Assembly: GCF_014656295.1 (NCBI RefSeq)
Contig: NZ_BNCD01000008.1
Span: 248,001-312,000 of the forward strand
Source of the DNA: Streptomyces sulfonofaciens
Lineage (GTDB): Bacteria > Actinomycetota > Actinomycetes > Streptomycetales > Streptomycetaceae
Length of the DNA: 64,000 nucleotides
Reading direction: 5' to 3'
Under the pieces are notes generated by a model. The model was given only the letters and a program-made list of their open reading frames with translations, ran no database searches and was not told where the DNA came from. Numbering within the stretch: the first letter of the stretch is position 1; each line of letters opens with the position of its first letter. Position numbers and translations under genes: made by a program. This document shows, piece after piece, positions 1-8,127 of the stretch.

Positions 1-413
1 CAGGGCCCGCAGCGCATGCCGTGTGTCGGGAACCGCCTGGAGATCAGCGCGTCCCAGCCTGCGCCTCAGCCTTGTCCGCTCAGTGTCCCGTGCTTCCCTT
101 GCCATGTCCCCCGTCCACACGTTGCTACCGGTCCTTCCCCCTGAATGCCCCCTCGAACAGGTACACGAGATGCATGCCCCACCCGGTGTGCTGCACTCAT
201 GTCCTTTCATGGGACACCCAAGGCGTCACGGGACAGTCATGATCAGGTCATGGAAAGTCATGGTCGCGTACCAACTTGGGACGGCACGGGAAAGCGGCCA
301 CGAGCGGGATCCGGAGCGTTTCGGGCAGGGCTCGCCGTACCGCTCCGGATCATGGTTGTGCCGGGGAATTTCTGACCTGAAACGTTCAGGGCCCTGAAAG
401 AAAGCCCGCGAGG
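1..413. other. Left-edge stretch without a convincing gene
   Basis: No open frame here has Streptomyces-like codon use or a recognisable product. The stretch lies 3' of the poxB-like gene, which reads leftward and ends at 414, and probably holds the 5' or 3' flank of a gene beyond the window. Its only structured element is the cluster of inverted repeats at 376-398. Confidence 0.6.
376..398. terminator. Overlapping inverted repeats just 3' of poxB
   Basis: Two perfect inverted repeats share an arm: CCTGAA-ACG-TTCAGG (376-390) and the 14-base palindrome TTCAGGGCCCTGAA (385-398). They lie 16 bases past the poxB stop on the leftward transcript, so a transcription terminator is the simplest reading. 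The lack of a U tract and the three-arm symmetry leave open an operator for a gene to the left. Confidence 0.4.
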
Positions 414-2156
414 TCAGGGACGGGGGACATTCCGCAGATTGGAGCGCGCCATCTGGACCATCCGGCCGACGCCGCCGTCCAGCACCATCTTCGACGCGGA
501 GAGCGCGAATCCGGTGACCATGTCGGCGCTGATCCGCGGTGGAATGGAGAGCGCATTCGGGTCGGTGACCACGTCCACCAGGGCGGGCCCGTCGTGTGCG
601 AAGGCGTCCTTCAGCGCGCCTGCCAGTTGTTTCGGCTTCTCCACCCGCACCCCGTACGCCCCGCAGGCCCGGGCCACCGCGGCGAAGTCAGGATTGTGAT
701 TGGTCGTGCCGTGCGCGGGCAGACCGGCGACGAGCATTTCCAGCTCGACCATGCCGAGCGAGGAATTGTTGAAAAGGACGATCTTCACGGGCAGCCCGTA
801 CTGGACCAGCGTGAGGAAGTCACCCATCAGCATCGAGAAACCGCCGTCGCCCGCCATGGCCACCACCTGGCGGTTCCGGTCCGTGAACTGCGCACCGATG
901 GCCTGGGGCAGGGCGTTCGCCATGGAGCCGTGCGAGAAGGAGCCGATGATGCGGCGCCGTCCGTTCGGCGTGATGTAGCGGGCCGCCCACACATTGCACA
1001 TTCCGGTGTCCACGGTGAAGACCGCATCGTCCGCGGCCAGCTCGTCCAGGACGGACGCCACGTACTCCGGGTGAATCGGAACGTGCCGCTCCACCTTCCT
1101 GGTGTACGCCTTCACCACGCCCTCCAGGGCGTCCGCGTGCTTCTTCAGCATCCTGTCGAGGAAGCGGCGGCTCGTCTTCGGAGAGACCTTGGGGGTGAGG
1201 CAGCGCAGCGTCTCGCGGACATCTCCCCACACGGCCAGGTCGAGCTTGGTCCGCCGGCCGAGGTGCTCCGGCCGTACGTCGACCTGGGCGATGCGCACGT
1301 CGTCGGGCAGGAACGCGTTGTACGGGAAGTCGGTGCCCAGGAGGATCAGCAGATCGCACTCGTGGGTGGCCTCGTACGCGGCGCCGTAGCCCAGCAGACC
1401 GCTCATTCCGACGTCGAAGGGGTTGTCGTACTGGATGAACTCCTTGCCGCGCAGGGCGTGCCCCACCGGCGACTTGATCTTCTCGGCGAACTCCATGACC
1501 TCCGCGTGCGCACCGGCCGTGCCACTGCCGCAGAACAGGGTGACGCGGTCGGCCTCGTCGATCATCGCGGCCAGCTTCTCGATCTCCTCGTCGCCGGGCC
1601 TGGCGGTGGGGCGCGAGGTGACCAGGGCGTGCTCCGCGGCCTGCTCCGGGGCCGGCTCGGCCGCGATGTCCCCGGGCAGCGAGACCACGCTCACCCCGGA
1701 CCGGCCCACCGCGTGCTGGATGGCCGTCTGGAGCAGGCGCGGCATCTGCCGGCGGTTGGAGATCAGCTCGCTGTAGTGGCTGCACTCGCGGAACAACTGG
1801 TCGGGGTGGGTCTCCTGGAAGTAGCTGAGTCCGATCTCGCTGGAGGGGATGTGCGAGGCGAGCGCGAGAACCGGCGCCATCGAGCGGTGCGCGTCGTACA
1901 GCCCGTTGATCAGGTGGAGGTTGCCCGGGCCGCAGGACCCCGCGCAGGCGGTCAGGTGGCCGGTGACCTGGGCCTCGGCCCCTGCGGCGAAGGCGGCGGT
2001 CTCCTCGTGCCTGACGTGGATCCACTCGATCCCCGAGTGCCGTCGGACCGCGTCCACGACGGGGTTCAGGCTGTCGCCCACCACCCCGTACATGCGGGTG
2101 ACCCCGGCGCGCACCAGGATGTCGACGAACTGCTCCGCGACGTTCTGCTTGGCCAT
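414..2156 (-). CDS. poxB: Pyruvate oxidase/decarboxylase-type thiamine diphosphate enzyme
   Basis: A 580-residue thiamine-diphosphate enzyme of the acetohydroxyacid synthase/pyruvate oxidase superfamily. The N-terminal pyrimidine domain contains RHEETAAFAAGAEAQ with the conserved activating Glu. A central Rossmann-like domain follows at about residues 190-330, and the C-terminal diphosphate-binding domain carries the GDGG...NN motif near residue 437. Length and the opening AEQFVDILVRAGVTRMYGVV are typical of PoxB, which converts pyruvate to acetate and CO2 with electrons passed to the membrane quinone pool. The ATG at 2156 is preceded by GAGGAG; the longer frame upstream is arginine-rich and not coding-like. 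The E. coli-type amphipathic C-terminal membrane helix is not obvious, so a soluble pyruvate or related 2-oxoacid decarboxylase is an alternative. It follows the PP2C-like gene on the same strand with a hairpin between, so it is probably transcribed alone. Confidence 0.85.
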   Translation of the reverse strand: MAKQNVAEQFVDILVRAGVTRMYGVVGDSLNPVVDAVRRHSGIEWIHVRHEETAAFAAGAEAQVTGHLTACAGSCGPGNLHLINGLYDAHRSMAPVLALASHIPSSEIGLSYFQETHPDQLFRECSHYSELISNRRQMPRLLQTAIQHAVGRSGVSVVSLPGDIAAEPAPEQAAEHALVTSRPTARPGDEEIEKLAAMIDEADRVTLFCGSGTAGAHAEVMEFAEKIKSPVGHALRGKEFIQYDNPFDVGMSGLLGYGAAYEATHECDLLILLGTDFPYNAFLPDDVRIAQVDVRPEHLGRRTKLDLAVWGDVRETLRCLTPKVSPKTSRRFLDRMLKKHADALEGVVKAYTRKVERHVPIHPEYVASVLDELAADDAVFTVDTGMCNVWAARYITPNGRRRIIGSFSHGSMANALPQAIGAQFTDRNRQVVAMAGDGGFSMLMGDFLTLVQYGLPVKIVLFNNSSLGMVELEMLVAGLPAHGTTNHNPDFAAVARACGAYGVRVEKPKQLAGALKDAFAHDGPALVDVVTDPNALSIPPRISADMVTGFALSASKMVLDGGVGRMVQMARSNLRNVPRP

Positions 2157-2186
2157 GGTTTCGGGCAACTCCTCGGTGGATCCTTC

Positions 2187-2208
2187 GTGCCGCCCGGCCG
2201 GGCGGCAC
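2187..2208. terminator. 22-base perfect palindrome between PP2C-like gene and poxB
   Basis: GTGCCGCCCGG followed directly by its reverse complement forms a hairpin of about nine GC pairs with a short loop. It sits after the stop of the PP2C-like gene (2267) and before the poxB start (2156), so it probably ends the PP2C transcript. No T tract follows, as is common in Streptomyces. Confidence 0.5.
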
Positions 2209-2266
2209 CGCTGAAGACCATGGTTGACACACATGGGCCCCCTACGCCTCCCCCGACACCGGGGTC

Positions 2267-4465
2267 CTACGCGTCCCACACGCCGACGGCCGTCCGGTCG
2301 TCGGCGTAGCCCTTCACCCTGACTTGGGTGTCCGCGAGGAACTCCGCGAGCCCGGGCGGTCCGCCGCGCGTCCAGCGGGTGGCGAAGTGCTCGACGAGCG
2401 CCGGGGCACCGCGCAGCGGCTCCGCGAGGCCCGCGCTGCACATCAGCAGGACGTCACCGCGGGCCCCCGCGGCGGCGTGGAAGCGGAAGGCCGGGCGGGC
2501 CGGCTCGGGCACGGGCTCGTACGGACCCGCCGGTGCCGTGGTGCCGAGCCGCATGGTGCGCGGGTCGCCGTCGATCGGCCGCGCGGGCATCGCGCCGGGC
2601 CCCGGCACGACGTTCCGCGGCTCCTGCGGCGGCCCCGGCTCGATGTCCTGCCAGGCGCCGCCGCGCAGCCGGAAGAGACCGCCGGGCCCGACGCCGAAGA
2701 ACACCCGCATCCGGCAGCGCGGATCGGCCGGCAGCAGCAGGCACCGCAGGGTCGCCGCGTACTCCCCGGGCCCGGCCCCGGACTCCGCAGCCCGGCTCCT
2801 GGCCCTGCCGAGGCAGCGGTCGGTCAGCCGGTGCAGCCCGGCCTTGAGCGCGCCGCGGCGCCCCGCTGCCATGTCCTCCGCGAGGCCGCGGTGGTGGCGG
2901 CCGACGAACCTGCCGATCTCCTGGCAGACCTCCGCGGCGGCCCGGTGCGCGCCCTCGGCGGCCCGGGCCCCGGTGGCCACGGCGACCAGCACCAGCGCAC
3001 GCTCACCCGTGCCGAAGCGCGCGGTGAGCAGGGAGTCGCGGCGCGGCTCGCCCCGGTAGCGCGCCGAGTCACCGCGCATCGACACCGCGCGCACGGTGCA
3101 GGCGCCGTACCGAGCGCCGTCCAGCACGGTGTCGGCGACCAGCTCGCCCAGGTGCTCGGGGTCGGCCGCGGGGAGCGCGGTGGGCTCGGCGTCGTACGTG
3201 GGCGGCCGGTCGCCCACGTGGCGGACGGCGGGGGTGGGCGGCCCACCGGCCGGGAGCGCCCACTCCTCGACGTCCTCGGTGTCCTCGGCGTCCTCGGCGT
3301 CGGCTTCGGAAAAGGCCGAAATTCGGGGGGTCGGGACGGGGGGCTGCTGTGGCGGTCGGGAAGCGGGTGGGTGATGCGGCCCGGGTACCGCCGGGCCTGC
3401 ACCGGGTGCGGTGGGACTCGGACCGGGTGCGGTGGGACTCGGACCGGGCGGTGCCGGGTTCGGGGTGGGCGCGGCGGGGCCCCGGGGTGGCGGGGCGGGG
3501 TGGTCGGGGGTGTCGGCCGGCGGGCGTCCGGTGGTGGGCGGCGACTGCCAGGGGGCCGCGGTGGCGGGCTGGCCGAGGTCGGGGGTGGACGGCCGGTGGG
3601 GCGGTCCGGAGGGGGCAGCGGTCTCGGCGGTGCCCGGGGCGGGGGCCGGGGCCCTGCCGGTGCGTGCGTCGGGGACGGGGACCTCGCCGGCGGGCGGGGC
3701 GGGCTCGGAGCCGGGACCCGGAGCGCGGTCCTCGTCGGGGCCAGGGCCGGGAGCGCGGTCCTCGTGGGGCCCGGGGGCCGCGGACGGGGATGGGGCAGGC
3801 CGGTTCGCGGGGGCGGCGGGGCCCGGGGCGGGGGCACCGGGGGCGGCCGGGGGGCGCGGTGGCTCCCACGGTTTGCCGGGTGGCTCCCACAGGGTGTCCG
3901 CGGGATCCGGGATGTCCGCGATCAGGGCCTCGCTCGGCATCGGCGGAGGCGGTGAGACCGCCGCGGTGGCGGCGGAGCCCGCGGGGTCGTAGGCGGGCGG
4001 CTCGTACTCCGGGGGCTCGTACGGCGGCGGCTCGTAGGCCGGCGGCTCGTACGGGGGCGCCTCGAAGGGCAGGGCCGGATCGTCGGTGAGGGCGAAGGCG
4101 GGGCTGTCGGCGCGGGTCGGCGACTCCGGCAGGCGGGGCGACCGGACGGTGGGCGGCTCGGGAAGGTGCGGCGCCTGCGGAGCGTCCGGGGTGCGCGGAG
4201 CGGCCGGGCCCCCGCGGGTGCCCGGCCGCTCGGGGCCGGCGGGCTGTCCGGGCTGTCCGGAGGGCAGGCGCGGGTCCGGGACGGGCGCGTTCTCGGGGGT
4301 GTCCGGTGCCGTGGGCGGCTGGTTCACCGCGGTGCAGGCCGAGGCGAAGCGGTCGTCTAGGGTGTCGCCGGCGCGGGTGGGTCCCGTGTCGTCGGCGGCG
4401 CCGTCGTACAGGTCGCCCCACCAGTCGTCCTCGTGGCCCGAACGCCTCTCCCCCTGCTGACTCAT
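2267..4465 (-). CDS. Protein phosphatase 2C-like protein with long proline-rich N terminus
   Basis: A 732-residue protein in two parts. Residues 1-440 are disordered and very rich in Pro, Ala and Gly, with short tandem motifs such as YEPPAYEPPPYEPP, GPSPTAPGPSPTAPG and a duplicated DEDRAPGPG. Residues from about 445 to the end resemble the PP2C fold of actinobacterial phosphatases (GDSARYRGEPRRDSLL, then ALVLVAVATG and AATLRCLLLPAD). The usual metal-binding Asp/Gly motif is weak (VAVATGARA instead of VxDGxGG), so catalysis is not assured. No signal peptide or membrane segment is seen, so the protein should be cytoplasmic. The ATG at 4465 starts MSQQGERRS, with acidic and tryptophan-rich residues (DDWWGDLYDG) near the N terminus that could be a docking motif. 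The gene stands alone, divergent from DUF456. Confidence 0.7.
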   Translation of the reverse strand: MSQQGERRSGHEDDWWGDLYDGAADDTGPTRAGDTLDDRFASACTAVNQPPTAPDTPENAPVPDPRLPSGQPGQPAGPERPGTRGGPAAPRTPDAPQAPHLPEPPTVRSPRLPESPTRADSPAFALTDDPALPFEAPPYEPPAYEPPPYEPPEYEPPAYDPAGSAATAAVSPPPPMPSEALIADIPDPADTLWEPPGKPWEPPRPPAAPGAPAPGPAAPANRPAPSPSAAPGPHEDRAPGPGPDEDRAPGPGSEPAPPAGEVPVPDARTGRAPAPAPGTAETAAPSGPPHRPSTPDLGQPATAAPWQSPPTTGRPPADTPDHPAPPPRGPAAPTPNPAPPGPSPTAPGPSPTAPGAGPAVPGPHHPPASRPPQQPPVPTPRISAFSEADAEDAEDTEDVEEWALPAGGPPTPAVRHVGDRPPTYDAEPTALPAADPEHLGELVADTVLDGARYGACTVRAVSMRGDSARYRGEPRRDSLLTARFGTGERALVLVAVATGARAAEGAHRAAAEVCQEIGRFVGRHHRGLAEDMAAGRRGALKAGLHRLTDRCLGRARSRAAESGAGPGEYAATLRCLLLPADPRCRMRVFFGVGPGGLFRLRGGAWQDIEPGPPQEPRNVVPGPGAMPARPIDGDPRTMRLGTTAPAGPYEPVPEPARPAFRFHAAAGARGDVLLMCSAGLAEPLRGAPALVEHFATRWTRGGPPGLAEFLADTQVRVKGYADDRTAVGVWDA

Positions 4466-5164
4466 GACCTTAATTGTCCACCGCGCAGGCGGTCGGAAAA
4501 CGAAGCGGAGGGAAAAACCCGCGGCGTGGCGCGCCCCCGGCGTGAGAAGACCGCCGGGCGACCCCACCCCCCACGGGAGAGCCGCCCGGCGGTCGCCGGT
4601 GTGACCTGGGCCCGCCTCTGTCGTGCCCGACAGGCCCGGATCACGGTCTGGGCGGCGGCAGCACCGTATGCATGCGTCAGTCCCCCGAACGGGTGACCCG
4701 ACCGGCCCAAGCGTCCTATGCGGAAGCATTGTCGTCGAGTCCACCTCGGCGCGTCCACGTGGTCCACGTCCTGAGCACGGCATGATGCGCCACGCTGAGC
4801 ACCTATCACGATAGTTTTCCGCCATAGGCGCAGCGAAACGGAACCTCGGGGTACGGATTCGCGTCGTTGCCTTCCGGAGATGTGTGTCCGCTGACCGGTG
4901 CCGTGTGCCCGTTCGCCCCGCACGTACGCGCGCCGGATCTGCGCATCCGCCGGCCGTGTGACGCGGTGGAGCCCGTGGAGCTGGGCGGCACGGGGAGGCG
5001 CCGGGCCGCGTACGCCGGCGCACACGGCCCCCCGCGTGCTCTGCGCCCGTGGCCACGTGCGCCGGCGTAGGACACCCCGTGCGCACCGGGCGCACCGTGT
5101 GGCCGGTGGCGCCGCCGCCCGTTCATCCCCTGCGGTGTGCCGTGTTCTCCTGCACCCTGGGCAG
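4466..5164. other. 700-base divergent intergenic region
   Basis: No coding-like frame is seen. The region must hold the promoters of the PP2C-like gene (leftward) and of the DUF456 gene (rightward). It contains an AT-rich symmetric element CTATC-AC-GATAG followed by TTTT at 4803-4818, unusual in this GC-rich context and a possible operator or short hairpin. Nothing else stands out. Confidence 0.5.
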
Positions 5165-5644
5165 ATGGGAGTGTGGGAGCTCCTGCTGGTCGGCCTCGTC
5201 ATGCTGCTCGGCCTCTGCGGGGTGCTGGTACCCGGTGTGCCGGGGCCGTGGCTGGTGTGGGCCTCGGTGCTGTGGTGGGCGCTCCAGGACCGCACGACGC
5301 TCGCGGGCCTCGTGCTCGCGGGCGCCACCCTCGTCCTGCTGGTGGCCCAGGCCGTGCGCTGGCAGTTGCCGCCGCGCCGTCTCAGACAGGGCGTGGTCAC
5401 CCACCGGCTGGCGGTACGCGCCGGTGCGGGCGCGCTCATCGGGTTCTGCGTGCTCCCGGTGATCGGGGCGATCCCGGGCTTCGTCGCCGGGATCTACCTG
5501 GCGGAACGGGTCCGTCTCGGCGGGCACGGCGCGGCGGCCGCGGCGACCAGAGCGGTGCTGCGGGCCGGCGGCTGGAGCGTCCTGACCGAACTCTTCGCCT
5601 GCCTGCTGATCATGGGGGCGTGGCTGGCGGCGCTGTCCGCCTGA
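5165..5644 (+). CDS. DUF456 family integral membrane protein
   Basis: A 159-residue protein that is almost wholly hydrophobic. Predicted membrane segments lie at about residues 3-24, 26-60 (possibly two), 84-112 and 133-157. Glycine-rich turns (GLCGVLVPGVPGPWLVWASVLWW and GAIPGFVAGIYLAERVR) match the DUF456 family, small membrane proteins of unknown function widespread in bacteria. The ATG at 5165 gives the usual MGVWELLLVGLVML-type start and the normal length. It is flanked by non-coding sequence and seems monocistronic. No function can be inferred beyond inner-membrane location. Confidence 0.8.
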   Translation: MGVWELLLVGLVMLLGLCGVLVPGVPGPWLVWASVLWWALQDRTTLAGLVLAGATLVLLVAQAVRWQLPPRRLRQGVVTHRLAVRAGAGALIGFCVLPVIGAIPGFVAGIYLAERVRLGGHGAAAAATRAVLRAGGWSVLTELFACLLIMGAWLAALSA

Positions 5645-5973
5645 CGGGCGGCACGGCACGGCACCGGCGGGACCCACGGGGCGGACCAAACAGGACGGCT
5701 CCCACGGCGGGACTCGGACGGACAGGGACCGGATGCACCGGAGACACCGGGCGCACCGGAGACACCGGGCGCACCGGAGACACCGAGACACCGGAAGCAC
5801 CGCGCGGACCGGGCGCACCTGGCGGACCGGGCGGACCGGGAGCGCTGTAAGGGGCCGGCACCTCCGGGTCCCGCGCCGCGCTCGGCCCCGACCGGCCCGA
5901 CCGGCCCCCGCCCCCGTGCCGTGCTCCCGTGCCTCCCCGTGCCGAGGCCGCCGCCGCGTGGCACGCTCGGTCC
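5645..5973. other. Intergenic stretch with tandem repeats
   Basis: Between DUF456 and the PPOX gene. It holds the 18-base tandem repeat at 5735-5785 and further CGGACCGGG-type repeats to about 5841. Open frames through it encode collagen-like Gly/Pro/Thr strings on both strands, but these are consequences of the repeat and none has a supported start. Confidence 0.6.
5735..5785. repeat. 18-base tandem repeat, 2.8 copies
   Basis: The unit GCACCGGAGACACCGGGC occurs at 5735-5752 and 5753-5770, with a third, truncated copy to 5785. The copies are exact. Degenerate CACCGG/GGACCGGG units continue for about 55 bases. Confidence 0.85.
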
Positions 5974-6348
5974 ATGGTGGAGTTCAGCGAAGCGGAACGC
6001 GCCTACCTCCGGTCCCAGCGGCTCGGGAGGATGGCGACCGTCGACCCGCACGGCCGGCCCCAGGCGAACCCGGTCGGGTTCTTCCCCCAGGACGACGGCA
6101 CGATCCTGATCGGCGGCCGTGCGATGGGCGCCACGAAGAAATGGCGCAACCTGCGGGCCAACCCCGGCATCGCGCTCGTCGTCGACGACATCGCGAGCCT
6201 CGACCCCTGGCGGGTACGGGGCGTGGAGGTCCGCGGCGAGGCCGAATTGCTCACCGGGCCCCACGAGCTGGGGCCGCGGTTCAGCCCCGAGGTCATCCGG
6301 ATCCATCCGCGCCGGATCCTGAGCTGGGGCCTGGAGGACGCCTCCTAG
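5974..6348 (+). CDS. PPOX-class (split beta-barrel) F420/FMN-dependent oxidoreductase
   Basis: A 124-residue protein of the pyridoxamine-5'-phosphate oxidase-like split-barrel fold. The opening SEAERAYLRSQRLGRMATVDPHGRPQANPVGF and KKWRNLRANPGIALVVDD are characteristic of the actinobacterial subfamily named PPOX-class F420-dependent oxidoreductase. The C terminus IRIHPRRILSWGL matches these short proteins. The cofactor is probably F420 or FMN and the substrate is unknown. The ATG at 5974 lies within a longer frame whose upstream part is alanine-rich and not family-like. No clear partner gene is present. Confidence 0.85.
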   Translation: MVEFSEAERAYLRSQRLGRMATVDPHGRPQANPVGFFPQDDGTILIGGRAMGATKKWRNLRANPGIALVVDDIASLDPWRVRGVEVRGEAELLTGPHELGPRFSPEVIRIHPRRILSWGLEDAS

Positions 6349-6533
6349 CGCCTCCCGCCCCGGCCGCCCGCTGTCCCGGCCCCTCTCCCCGGGCCCGGCC
6401 CGTCCGGTCCGTCCGGCCCCTCCAGGCCCCCGGCCCGCTCGCCCTTGGGAGCCGCGGCCCTGCCGGCCGCCGGACCCGGCCCTCCGGCTCCCTGTCCGAT
6501 TCCCGCCGGAACGACGCCCTCCGGCGCCGCAGA

Positions 6534-7919
6534 ATGGGCGGTGTGACCGACGAGGAGACCAGGTACGAGGCGGTGCGCAGCAGGGATGCCCGCTTCGACG
6601 GGGAGTTCTTCTTCGCCGTCGAGACGACCGGCATCTACTGCCGTCCCAGTTGCCCCGCCGTCACGCCGAAACGCGCGAACGTCCGCTTCTACGCCACCGC
6701 GGCCGCCGCCCAGCGCTCCGGCTTCCGCGCCTGCCGCCGCTGCCGCCCGGACGCCGTGCCCGGCTCGGCGGCGTGGAACGTGCGCGCCGATGCCGTGGGC
6801 CGTGCCATGCGCATGATCAATGACGGCGTGGTGGACCGCGAAGGCGTCGCCGGGCTCGCGGCCCGCCTCGGCTACAGCGCCCGGCAGGTGCAGCGCCAGC
6901 TCACCGCGGAGCTGGGCGCGGGCCCCGTCGCGCTCGCGCGCGCCCGGCGCGCCCACGCCGCGCGCGTGCTGCTGCAGACGACCGCGGTGCCGATCACGGA
7001 GATCGCGTTCGCGGCGGGGTTCGCGAGCGTACGGCAGTTCAACGACACCGTCCGTGCCGTCTACGGCGTCACCCCGACCCAACTGCGCAGGTCCGCCGGG
7101 ACCCGCCGGCCCGCCGCCCGGCACGCGCCGGCGGCGCCCGGCGCCGCCGGCATCCCGTTGCGCCTGTCCTACCGGGGCCCCTACCGCGCGGGGCCCGTCT
7201 TCGACCTGCTCGCCGAGGAGGCCGTCCGCGGCGTCGAGGAGGTGACCGGCGCTCCGGGCGCCCGCACCTACCGCCGCACTCTGCGCCTGCCGTACGGCAC
7301 CGCGGTCGCGGCCGTCGACGAGGGCACGCCCGCGGCTCCCGGCGGCTGGCTCGACGCCCGGCTGCACCTCACCGACCTGCGCGACCTGACGACCGCCGTG
7401 CAGCGCCTGCGGCGGCTCTTCGACCTGGACGCGGACCCGTACGCCGTCGACGCGCGGCTCGCCGCGGACCCCGCACTCGCACCGCTCGTCACGGCCCGCC
7501 CCGGGCTGCGCTCACCGGGCGCCGCCGACCCGGAGGAGATGGCGGTGCGCGCACTCGTGGGGCCCGCGGGGGCCGAGCGGCTCGTACGGAGCCACGGCAA
7601 GCTGCTGGACGCGCCGTACGGCACCCTCACGCATCTCTTCCCAGAGTCCGCCGCCCTCGCCGCGGCCGAGCCCGACGGGCCGCTCGGCGCCCTGACCGCC
7701 GCACTCGCCGACGGGGTGCTGCGGCTCGACGCAGGCGCCGACCGGGAGGCCGCCCGGGAGGTGCTGCGCGGCCTGCCGGGCGTGAGCGCCCGCACGGTCG
7801 CGGACATCCGCGTCAGGGCCCTCGGCGAGCCCGACGTGGCCCCGCCCGGCGTCACCGCCCCTGGCGCCTGGCGCCCGTGGCGCTCCTATGCCGGACGCCA
7901 CCTCCGCACGGCGGCGTGA
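6534..7919 (+). CDS. Ada-type zinc domain/AraC/AlkA fusion with truncated glycosylase motif
   Basis: A 461-residue fusion. Residues 18-80 are an Ada N-terminal zinc domain (CRPSC near 36-40 and CRRC near 69-72; the first Cys is the methyl-phosphotriester acceptor in Ada). Residues 85-185 are an AraC-type helix-turn-helix (AARLGYSARQVQRQL; IAFAAGFASVRQFNDT). From about 200 an AlkA-like DNA-3-methyladenine glycosylase domain follows (LRLSYRGPY; RLRRLFDLDADP). The helix-hairpin-helix LPGVSARTVADIRVRALGEPDVA runs, after only about nine residues, into AWRPWRSYAGRHL. Family members usually have roughly 30 residues here, including the LPTDLG-type catalytic Asp, and GPWTA where this one has SARTV. 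The regulator half looks intact and the glycosylase half looks catalytically dead. ATG at 6534, or GTG at 6543. A hairpin follows the stop. Confidence 0.85.
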   Translation: MGGVTDEETRYEAVRSRDARFDGEFFFAVETTGIYCRPSCPAVTPKRANVRFYATAAAAQRSGFRACRRCRPDAVPGSAAWNVRADAVGRAMRMINDGVVDREGVAGLAARLGYSARQVQRQLTAELGAGPVALARARRAHAARVLLQTTAVPITEIAFAAGFASVRQFNDTVRAVYGVTPTQLRRSAGTRRPAARHAPAAPGAAGIPLRLSYRGPYRAGPVFDLLAEEAVRGVEEVTGAPGARTYRRTLRLPYGTAVAAVDEGTPAAPGGWLDARLHLTDLRDLTTAVQRLRRLFDLDADPYAVDARLAADPALAPLVTARPGLRSPGAADPEEMAVRALVGPAGAERLVRSHGKLLDAPYGTLTHLFPESAALAAAEPDGPLGALTAALADGVLRLDAGADREAAREVLRGLPGVSARTVADIRVRALGEPDVAPPGVTAPGAWRPWRSYAGRHLRTAA

Positions 7920-7945
7920 GCGGCGGCCCCTGGCCGGGCCGCCGC
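7920..7945 (+). terminator. Hairpin after the Ada/AlkA-like gene
   Basis: GCGGCGGCCC (7920-7929) and GGGCCGCCGC (7936-7945) form a perfect 10-pair stem with a six-base loop, starting one base after the stop codon. No T tract follows. Confidence 0.6.
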
Positions 7946-8127
7946 ACGTCCGCCCCGGCCGCCGCGCCACGACCGGCCGGGCACCCGGGCCGACCGGCAC
8001 CGCGGGCCCCCGGCACGGGACCGCTCCTCGGGTGTCCCACCGCCGGGCGGAAAGGGGTGCGGCGGACCGGGCCGGAATCGCGACCGGGACCGGGACCGGC
8101 TCCCGGGAACCGCCGGCGGGAGCGGCC

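Noticed and set aside
594..2309. 571-codon plus-strand frame opposite poxB
   Set aside because: It lies antisense to a clear thiamine-diphosphate enzyme and encodes an Arg/His/Val-rich string without any domain. It is open only because of high GC content.
2324..3955. 543-codon plus-strand frame opposite the PP2C-like gene
   Set aside because: Gly/Arg repeats mirror the proline codons of the real gene; no ribosome site or family resemblance.
5610..5975. Collagen-like frames on both strands between DUF456 and PPOX
   Set aside because: They follow the 18-base tandem repeat and have no supported start; the minus frame overlaps two real genes.
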